DNA of 64,000 nt, from the NCBI RefSeq assembly GCF_016424485.1, contig NZ_JAELUP010000013.1, positions 62,001 through 126,000 on the forward strand, read 5' to 3'. Shown in pieces: positions 53,830-61,252 of this stretch (position 1 is its first letter; every line of letters begins with the position of its first letter). Source of the DNA: Paenibacillus roseus. Its GTDB lineage: Bacteria > Bacillota > Bacilli > Paenibacillales > Paenibacillaceae. The notes under the pieces are model-generated. The model had not been told where the DNA came from. It worked only from the letters and a program-made list of their open reading frames with translations, and did no database searches. Position numbers and translations under genes: made by a program.

Positions 53830-54762
53830 ATGGCAACCAGCACTACTTACGCTATGAAAGGCAAAAGCAAACGAATCAAAAAAGACGGAATTACTTTATT
53901 TCTACTATCAACGCCTTTCATTATTGCTATGATCTTGTTCAGTTACTTTCCGGTTTATGGTTGGATTTACGCTTTTTTCGACTACAAGCCCGGCATCCCA
54001 CTGTCGTCGACACCTTTTGTAGGTCTTTCTAACTTCCAGAAGATATTCGACACACCTGCTGACTTGATTAACGCACTTATCAACACACTGGCTATGAACT
54101 TTCTGAATATTCTTCTATCGCCGTTAGCAATTGTATTCGCCATCATGATAAATGAAGTTCGTTCAACCCGATACAAAAAATTTGTTCAGACGTTATCTAC
54201 ATTGCCAAATTTTATAAGCTGGGTTTTGGTTTTCTCATTGGCTTTCGCGTTTTTCTCCAGTGACGGTTTTATCAATACCGTGCTGAGCAAACTAGGAGTC
54301 GATAAGCAAATTGATCCTATTGGCACAGAAAGTGTGACCTGGTTCTTCCAAGCAGGAATTACGGTGTGGAAGTCACTCGGCTGGAGCGCCATTATTTATA
54401 TTGCTGCAATTGCAGGTATTGACGGGGAGCTTTATGATGCAGCCAAGGTAGACGGAGCGGGCCGATTCAAGTCAATCTGGCATATTACAGTTCCTGGTGT
54501 GCTGCCAACCTTCTTCGTATTGCTCTTGCTTAGTGTAAGCAACATGCTTTCAAGTTCATTTGACCAGTATTTTGTTTTTTATAATCCTCTTGTCGCTGAT
54601 AAAATTGAAGTCCTTGATTACTATGTGTACCGCGCAGGGATTAAGGTGGGCGACTATCCGTTTGCGACTGCAGTTGGTATGTTTAAAACGCTTGTCAGTG
54701 TTGTCCTGCTGTTTTCCGTGAACTTCATTTCAAAAAAAATTAGAGGACAAAGCATGATTTAG
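53830..54762 (+). CDS. Carbohydrate ABC permease, LplB type
   Basis: 310 aa from ATG 53830 behind AAAGGGG; the longer frame has no signals. Six membrane segments, start region LFSYFPVYGWIYAFFDYKPG, EAA loop YDAAKVDGAGRFKSIWHITV. First gene of a five-gene unit with a second permease, a binding protein and a YesN/YesM two-component system. Substrate unknown. Confidence 0.93.
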   Translation: MATSTTYAMKGKSKRIKKDGITLFLLSTPFIIAMILFSYFPVYGWIYAFFDYKPGIPLSSTPFVGLSNFQKIFDTPADLINALINTLAMNFLNILLSPLAIVFAIMINEVRSTRYKKFVQTLSTLPNFISWVLVFSLAFAFFSSDGFINTVLSKLGVDKQIDPIGTESVTWFFQAGITVWKSLGWSAIIYIAAIAGIDGELYDAAKVDGAGRFKSIWHITVPGVLPTFFVLLLLSVSNMLSSSFDQYFVFYNPLVADKIEVLDYYVYRAGIKVGDYPFATAVGMFKTLVSVVLLFSVNFISKKIRGQSMI

Positions 54763-54776
54763 TTGGAGGGGCAGAC

Positions 54777-55667
54777 ATGACTTTAATTCTGAAAAACTTT
54801 AGCGGGAAAGCCTTTGATTGGCTAAACGGCATCCTTTTATTACTGTTCACATTGATGTGCATCTACCCGTTTTATTATGTGCTTATCTATTCGATTAGTG
54901 ATCCGGCAAAAGTAGCACAAGGGATCTTCTTGCTCCCTGCCGGATTGGAGTTTGGAACGTACAAGAGCATTCTGTCTCTCCCATACATCAAGACATCGTT
55001 TTTTATCTCGTTGTCCCGGACTGTTATTGGTACTCTGTTAACTGTTCTTTGCTGCAGCTTCTTCTCTTACTTGTTAACGAAAGACCGGATGCTGCTGCGC
55101 AAATTTGTTTACCGGATGCTTGTTGTTACCTTATACATCAATGCGGGCTTAATTCCTTGGTATATCACCATGAAAATGCTCCATCTTGATGAAAACTTCT
55201 TGCTCTATGTGCTTCCAACCGCCGTCTCCGGCTTCAATGTTATTTTGATCAAGACGTACATTGAACAGCTTCCAGCAGCGCTGGAGGAGTCCGCAATGAT
55301 TGATGGGGCCGGTTATTTGACGATATTCACCAAGATTATTTTTCCGCTCTGTAAACCGATTGTCGCAACCGTCGCCGTATTTGCTGCTGTAGGACAGTGG
55401 AACACATGGATGGATAATTATTTTCTTGTGAATAGTGCAAGCCTCAAAACGATTCAGCTAACCTTGTATGAGTTCTTAAGTTCTGCCAACACTTTTACCG
55501 GACTGGATGCAGCTTCTATAACTCGCCAAGCCCAAAATGTAGTGTTGACCCCTGAAAGTATCAAGATGAGCACAACGATCATTGTTACATTGCCTATTCT
55601 AGCTGTTTACCCATTTATGCAACGTTATTTCGTTAAAGGTATCATGCTCGGCGCTGTCAAGGGATAA
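54777..55667 (+). CDS. Carbohydrate ABC permease, LplC type
   Basis: 296 aa, ATG behind GGAGGGG, 14 bases after the partner permease. EAA loop LEESAMIDGAGYLTIFTKII and LplC-type end YFVKGIMLGAVKG. No ATPase gene in the operon. Confidence 0.93.
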   Translation: MTLILKNFSGKAFDWLNGILLLLFTLMCIYPFYYVLIYSISDPAKVAQGIFLLPAGLEFGTYKSILSLPYIKTSFFISLSRTVIGTLLTVLCCSFFSYLLTKDRMLLRKFVYRMLVVTLYINAGLIPWYITMKMLHLDENFLLYVLPTAVSGFNVILIKTYIEQLPAALEESAMIDGAGYLTIFTKIIFPLCKPIVATVAVFAAVGQWNTWMDNYFLVNSASLKTIQLTLYEFLSSANTFTGLDAASITRQAQNVVLTPESIKMSTTIIVTLPILAVYPFMQRYFVKGIMLGAVKG

Positions 55668-55768
55668 TTCACATCCCGCTTCTTGTAACTAACGATATAC
55701 GATCCCTGCAAAGAGCCGATCTTTGCAGGGCTGTATATATAGAAAAATCATGGAGGGGTAAAGACAAG

Positions 55769-57535
55769 ATGATGAAGAAAAAATTGAAGTACACCATGTC
55801 ACTGGCACTTGCTATCTGCCTGTTATTTTCAATAACAGCTTGCAGCAGCGGAAACACCAAGAATGCTGAACCCAACACGAACTCTTCAAATCCAAAGGGT
55901 ACGGAAGGAAACAACACCGATAAGTCCAGTAATTTGGATCCGCTTACATTTACAATCAGTTGGGATCAGCAATTCAATGGCGTACCCGGTGTTCAAAACA
56001 ACCCTGTAGCGAATGCAATCAAAGAAAAAACCGGAATAACGATGGATATCATCGGAACAGACCGGGATAAACTGAAAGTTATGCTGGCAGGAGGAGACCT
56101 CCCGGACATCATGGTTCTGCCTCCGGAACTGGGTAAGGTTGCACTTGACGGTAAAATGGCTCTTCCATTAGATGAACTTTTGGAAAAAGCGCCTAATATT
56201 GCAAAGCATAAGACTGCGCTTGACGTCATCAATGCGCGTCTTGACAATCAAGATGGCAAGCACTACTTCTTGCCAATCAGCATCACCCCCGATGCAAAGC
56301 CATATGTCAACTATTCACCATGGATTGGCTGGTTTACACGTTGGGACTATTTTAAAGAAGAAGGATATCCAGAACTGAAGTCCTATGATGATATGATCCC
56401 GATGCTGGCCAAACAACTGGAGAAGCATCCGAAGACAGACGAAGGCAAGAAAGTTTATGGATTGTCTGGCTGGACGGATTGGGGATTGTGGTCGTATTAC
56501 GTACCGTTCATTTACGCAGAAGGATGGACGGAGTCTACTAAGAATACCGTCACCAAGCCGGATGGTTCTTACGTCTACCGCTATGCAGCTGACGGACCGT
56601 TCTGGAGAGGCGTAGAGTTTTACAATAAAGCATTCCGCGCGGGTATTCTGGACAAAGAAATGTTTACACAAAAATATAGCGATTATCAAGCCAAGCTCAA
56701 GTCTGGTCAGCTTCTGACGATTCACATGGGATGGGAGCTGGATGGCGCAAACACTTACTTCCAGTCCAAAGGCCAGACAGATAAAGGCTTCGTAGCTCAG
56801 GTCGTTGATGGAGCAACATCCCAGTCTTACTCACTGCAATCGATTGTAGGCGCCAATGACCCGTGGATTATTATCTCTAAAAACGCTAAGAACCCTGAAC
56901 GTGCAATCGCCTTCCTTGACTATCTGTACTCCGTTGAAGGATCGAGTCTCATCATGAATGGCGTCAAAGGCGAGCATTGGGATATTGAGAACGGCAAACC
57001 GGAATTGACAGATGCTACGATTAAGGCAAAAACGGAAGATAAAGATTTCACGATCAAGACCGGTATTTCCTTGTACGGCAAACTGCAGGGACTTGGCGGA
57101 AGTACAATTAATCCAGAAACAGGAACTTATATCCAGATGGATCTGACGGAGAAATACTTCAAGACCAAGTTAACTCCGCTTGATAAAGAGTACAGTGAAT
57201 ACTATGGCGGAACATTCCCAGGCGACGCATGGAATAAGCTGGTTGAAAAAGGAAAAGCGAAAAACTTGAGCCCGGCTTATATTCCAGCGCTGCCTTCATT
57301 GCAATCTCAAGGTGACGATGACCTCGCCAAATTGGAAGCAAATATTGAACAAATTCTGATCAAGGAAACGCCAAAAGCTGTTATGGCTAAAGATGAAGCT
57401 GCGTTCCAAAAAGAGAAAGAGCGTATCCTTGGCCTTGTGAACAAAGCTGGAATGTCTCAAGCAGATGCTTTCTGGAAAAAATCTTTTGAAGACGGAATGA
57501 AAAAATACGATGATTTAATTAAAAGTCCAAAATAA
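55769..57535 (+). CDS. Sugar ABC transporter substrate-binding lipoprotein (LplA-like)
   Basis: 588 aa. Double ATG behind TGGAGGGG; signal peptide with lipobox SITACSSG; Asn/Ser/Thr/Lys linker (about 30-50). The mature part is a large CUT1 oligosaccharide-binding protein: KVMLAGGDLPDIMVLPPELG and NPERAIAFLDYLYSVEGSSL are typical segments. Third gene of the operon, followed after 121 bases by the response regulator, so it is likely both transport component and possibly part of signal input to the YesM kinase. Confidence 0.93.
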   Translation: MMKKKLKYTMSLALAICLLFSITACSSGNTKNAEPNTNSSNPKGTEGNNTDKSSNLDPLTFTISWDQQFNGVPGVQNNPVANAIKEKTGITMDIIGTDRDKLKVMLAGGDLPDIMVLPPELGKVALDGKMALPLDELLEKAPNIAKHKTALDVINARLDNQDGKHYFLPISITPDAKPYVNYSPWIGWFTRWDYFKEEGYPELKSYDDMIPMLAKQLEKHPKTDEGKKVYGLSGWTDWGLWSYYVPFIYAEGWTESTKNTVTKPDGSYVYRYAADGPFWRGVEFYNKAFRAGILDKEMFTQKYSDYQAKLKSGQLLTIHMGWELDGANTYFQSKGQTDKGFVAQVVDGATSQSYSLQSIVGANDPWIIISKNAKNPERAIAFLDYLYSVEGSSLIMNGVKGEHWDIENGKPELTDATIKAKTEDKDFTIKTGISLYGKLQGLGGSTINPETGTYIQMDLTEKYFKTKLTPLDKEYSEYYGGTFPGDAWNKLVEKGKAKNLSPAYIPALPSLQSQGDDDLAKLEANIEQILIKETPKAVMAKDEAAFQKEKERILGLVNKAGMSQADAFWKKSFEDGMKKYDDLIKSPK

Positions 57536-57656
57536 GTTATAATATATGCATAAACTTTCAAGATACCGGCAGCCTTTTTAGGATTGTCGGTATCTTGTAC
57601 TCTTTTCAAACCTATATTCATTATGGCATTGCTTCAAGTCATGAGGGGGAATTAAG

Positions 57657-59270
57657 ATGTTCAAGGTTTTGATTGTGGAAGATGAGATGCTTGTACGCGT
57701 TGGGCTGACCAACTCCATAGCTTGGAGCAAATACGATATGGAAGTTATTGCTGATGTGTCCAACGGCCGCGAAGCGTTAGCAATCTATATGAACGAGAAG
57801 CCTGATTTGATCGTAACCGACTTGAAAATGCCGGTAATGGACGGGTTAGAGCTGATTTCAACCATTCGCAGCAAAGACGTGGATACCAAAATTCTCATTC
57901 TTTCCTGCATAGATGACTTTGAATATGCCCGCAAAGCAGCAAATCTGAAAGTGTCCGGCTATATATTGAAGCTAACCATGACGATGGAGGAGATTGAAGG
58001 AACCTTAGAGGAAATTCGCAAGGAATTAGTCGCCCACTCCTATTCATTCAAGCCGCCTGTTCAGCAACAATTAAGTCTGGATTTGCTCAAAGAGAAAGTG
58101 CTTAAAGACTACTTGTTCTATGGCGTGTACTCTGAAGATGAGATGGGAACGATCATGCAGCAATTTGAACCTCCTATTCATACGGGACCCATTGCGGTTG
58201 CCATTTTGGAGACGTATCAGTACGACCGGCTGCATGAACGATTTGATGACGATCGCGGCAAGCTGATCCAATTTTCAATTCTCAATATTTTGAACGAAAT
58301 CATGGTCAATCATGGCGGCGGCATTGCCTATCATGATCAAAAGAATCGGTATCTAATGATTTTCTCGTTCCTTTCTCATCATTCCGCTGAAACCAATCGT
58401 TCCAGGTTGACGGCCGTATTCGATAATATTCAGAAGGCGATGCATTCCTATTTTAATGTGCCTGTTTTCATTAGTGTCAGCGCTACCGGAGAAGGCTTTC
58501 ACAGCATGAGAAGATTTTATCAGGAATGCACAAGAATGCTGAATGACCGCTACTTTTCCCATACTGCAATCATTACTTCCGTTGAAAACCGAATTATCGG
58601 CGAGCCTAAATTTAAAAAGCTGATCGCAAATAGCTGTAATAAATGGGCTCTTCTAGGGGAGAGCTATTATAAAAATCTTCAAGAAACAACATTTCATGCA
58701 CTTAAGCAGCCACTTCAAGATGAAGGCGATTGGAAACAAGTATTTATTCACTTAATGGAATGGACCCGTGCTTATCTTGCCATCCCGGACGACCAGGCCG
58801 CTTTAATGGAATTGTCCGGTACGGAGCGCATTCTGGTCAGTCCTACCATTTACGATTCCATTCAGGCATGGGAAAATTATTTGGAAGAGACCGCCAAACT
58901 TAAGCATATGATCAAGTCTGTAACCAAGGAAGTTGCTGAGGCTGTTAAATATATTCAAATGCGGTACGACCAGGACATTACGCTCAAAGAGATTTCGGAA
59001 TTGGTGAATCTTAGCCCCAACTACTTAAGCCTGCTGTTCAAAAAGAACATGGGCCGCAATCTAATCGAGTATTTGACAGATTACCGTATCGAAAAGGCCA
59101 AAGAGCTGCTGCAGAAAACAAATCTTAAAACTTATGAGATTGCGGAAAATGTAGGATTTTCGGATAGCGCCTATTTCAGTCGGATTTTCAAAAAAGTAAC
59201 CGGGATTTCGCCGCTTGAGTTCCGAAAAATCAAAGTGCTCGGAGGGACCGCGAAGCATGAGGACATTTAA
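57657..59270 (+). CDS. YesN-type response regulator with AraC DNA-binding domain
   Basis: 537 aa. Receiver domain at 1-120 with phosphoacceptor Asp55 (IVTDLKMPVMDG), a long central region, and an AraC double HTH at about 430-530 (ISELVNLSPNYLSLLFKKNM, VGFSDSAYFSRIFKK). ATG behind GAGGGG. Overlaps the kinase gene by 14 bases. Expected to activate the upstream ABC operon through the tandem repeat at 53651-53690 (inference). Confidence 0.93.
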   Translation: MFKVLIVEDEMLVRVGLTNSIAWSKYDMEVIADVSNGREALAIYMNEKPDLIVTDLKMPVMDGLELISTIRSKDVDTKILILSCIDDFEYARKAANLKVSGYILKLTMTMEEIEGTLEEIRKELVAHSYSFKPPVQQQLSLDLLKEKVLKDYLFYGVYSEDEMGTIMQQFEPPIHTGPIAVAILETYQYDRLHERFDDDRGKLIQFSILNILNEIMVNHGGGIAYHDQKNRYLMIFSFLSHHSAETNRSRLTAVFDNIQKAMHSYFNVPVFISVSATGEGFHSMRRFYQECTRMLNDRYFSHTAIITSVENRIIGEPKFKKLIANSCNKWALLGESYYKNLQETTFHALKQPLQDEGDWKQVFIHLMEWTRAYLAIPDDQAALMELSGTERILVSPTIYDSIQAWENYLEETAKLKHMIKSVTKEVAEAVKYIQMRYDQDITLKEISELVNLSPNYLSLLFKKNMGRNLIEYLTDYRIEKAKELLQKTNLKTYEIAENVGFSDSAYFSRIFKKVTGISPLEFRKIKVLGGTAKHEDI

Positions 59271-61110
59271 ATTCTTTACGGATCGCGGTTTCAATGTGAA
59301 GCTCAAAACGCAATTAATTGCTTCATTTCTTACCATGTCTTTGCTGGTCGTTGCCGTTATTGCTATTTTAGTGTATAACAGCGTACTGACAATCCTTAGA
59401 AATCAGTCCAATGAAATGGTGACCCGGCAATTTTACCAGTCCGAACACAACATTCTGGAATTTCGAGACCAAATCGAAAAAATAGCAGGGGTTTTGGCCA
59501 TTAATAAAGACATTCAGAGCTTTATTGACCGGCAGAACGCCCCTGATGCAGTACGTGTTAATGAAGTGAGAGTCGTCCTTAAATCGCTGGACACTTTTCT
59601 TAATACTTACCCTTATATCGATTCCATTTCTTTATTTCGGCCTGACGGCGAGGCGATTTATGACTCGTTGTCAGCTAGTTGGTACCGTGAAGATGCTCGT
59701 GAGGAAATTCCCTTTTATTCATCCGCTCTTTATGAGCAGATTACCCAGCAAGGTCACGGATTTCTATGGGAAGGGCAAAGCAATTCGAAGCTGTTTCAGT
59801 TGACTGATCAGGCGGACATATACGAGGAGCCGGTCCAATATATAACGGTATTCCGGAACGTGTACGTCCTCGGTCGGATTAGCCAGTCGGCGGTTATCGC
59901 TGTGAATATCAGGCAGTCTAATTTTGAATCCATTTTCAAAAGCAAGGGCAATTCATCAAACAGTGTTCAGTATCTGATAGACACTGACGGAATACGAATT
60001 TCCCAGTCGGCTTCAGGCGCAATCGGCACACGGGCAGAACTTGCAGATCACATTGCTCCAAATCAGACAAGCGGCAGCTTTGCGACTAGCACCAACGGGG
60101 ACTCCAAGCAGGTCACCTATTATAATATTGGGAACACGGGCTGGACGCTTATTAACGAGACACCGGAAGGTGAGTTTATTCGCAACACTTTGGCGCTCCG
60201 CAAGCTGATCCTGGTTGCAGTGGCCATCGGCGCCATTTGCGCGCTGTTCTTGTCCAACTACTGGATTTATCGCATTACGAGACCATTTAATCATCTAGTG
60301 AATGCCATGCGTGAAATGGAGAAAGGGAACCTTGGTGTTATTATCAACGAGACCCCCAGCACTGAGTTGGGCATCATCGGGAGAAGGTTCAACAAAATGT
60401 CTCTAAGCATTGAGGAACTGATTCAGAAAAATAAAACGATCGAAGAAGACAAACGCAGGCTGGAAATCGAAGCGCTCCAAGCCCAAATCAACCCGCATTT
60501 CCTCTACAATGCTCTGAATACAATCAAGTGGGTCGCCATGGTGAGGAAGGAACTAAGCATTGTAGATAGCATCACGACACTCGGGAATATGTTGCGTTCG
60601 ATTTACAAAGACCGTACTTTAACCGTTCCATTGCAAGTTGAGGTGGAGTACATTGAAAATTATTTGAAAATTATGAATATCCGTTTTGGTGAAGGGGTTA
60701 GAGTAGACATCCATATCCCGGATCACTTGAAAGACTGTCATCTCATTCGGTTTATTATGCAACCCATTGTAGAGAATGCTTTCATTCATGGGATGTCCTT
60801 AAGAAGCTATAGAGGGAAAATCGGCATCATTGCCTCCCAGGAAGATAATAACCTGATGATCACGATTTCCGACAATGGCGTCGGGATCCACGCGCAGTCG
60901 CTGGAAAAATTGCAAAACCATCTGAATGCCATTCCATCGCATTCATCGGACGCTTCCCTGCCTGAAGGGAGCATCGGTCTGTCTAACGTCAATCGCAGAA
61001 TCAAGATGCAATACGGTCACGACTATGGCCTGTTTCTGGAAAGTGAAGAAGGCTCCGGGACTACTGTGAGAATTCGTGTACCGATGATTCGAACTGCAGA
61101 GTCTGTCTAG
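59257..61110 (+). CDS. YesM-type sensor histidine kinase
   Basis: 617 aa from ATG 59257 behind CGGAGGG. TM1 at about 18-41, a roughly 260-residue extracellular Cache-like sensor, TM2 at about 308-330, HAMP (about 330-382), His_kinase box QINPHFLYNALNTIKWVA and a HATPase domain (ISDNGVGI; EGSIGLSNVNRRIKMQYG). This is the class of kinase paired with YesN regulators for sugar uptake. Ends in a strong terminator shared with the convergent SLH gene. Confidence 0.93.
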   Translation: MRTFKFFTDRGFNVKLKTQLIASFLTMSLLVVAVIAILVYNSVLTILRNQSNEMVTRQFYQSEHNILEFRDQIEKIAGVLAINKDIQSFIDRQNAPDAVRVNEVRVVLKSLDTFLNTYPYIDSISLFRPDGEAIYDSLSASWYREDAREEIPFYSSALYEQITQQGHGFLWEGQSNSKLFQLTDQADIYEEPVQYITVFRNVYVLGRISQSAVIAVNIRQSNFESIFKSKGNSSNSVQYLIDTDGIRISQSASGAIGTRAELADHIAPNQTSGSFATSTNGDSKQVTYYNIGNTGWTLINETPEGEFIRNTLALRKLILVAVAIGAICALFLSNYWIYRITRPFNHLVNAMREMEKGNLGVIINETPSTELGIIGRRFNKMSLSIEELIQKNKTIEEDKRRLEIEALQAQINPHFLYNALNTIKWVAMVRKELSIVDSITTLGNMLRSIYKDRTLTVPLQVEVEYIENYLKIMNIRFGEGVRVDIHIPDHLKDCHLIRFIMQPIVENAFIHGMSLRSYRGKIGIIASQEDNNLMITISDNGVGIHAQSLEKLQNHLNAIPSHSSDASLPEGSIGLSNVNRRIKMQYGHDYGLFLESEEGSGTTVRIRVPMIRTAESV

Positions 61111-61194
61111 ACTGAAAACCGTCGGTGCAGCGGCAGTAACTCAGGCAACCTCGAGCTATCGATTGACGAGATTTGAAAGTCGCATCCGCATGTC

Positions 61195-61239
61195 AAAAAG
61201 GTACAGCCTCCAAACGAGCTGGAAGCTGTACCTTTTTAA
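61195..61239. terminator. Bidirectional terminator between YesM and SLH genes
   Basis: AAAAAGGTACAGC and GCTGTACCTTTTT are perfect 13-bp arms around a 17-base loop. Confidence 0.95.
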
Positions 61240-61252
61240 ATTTGACCTGATA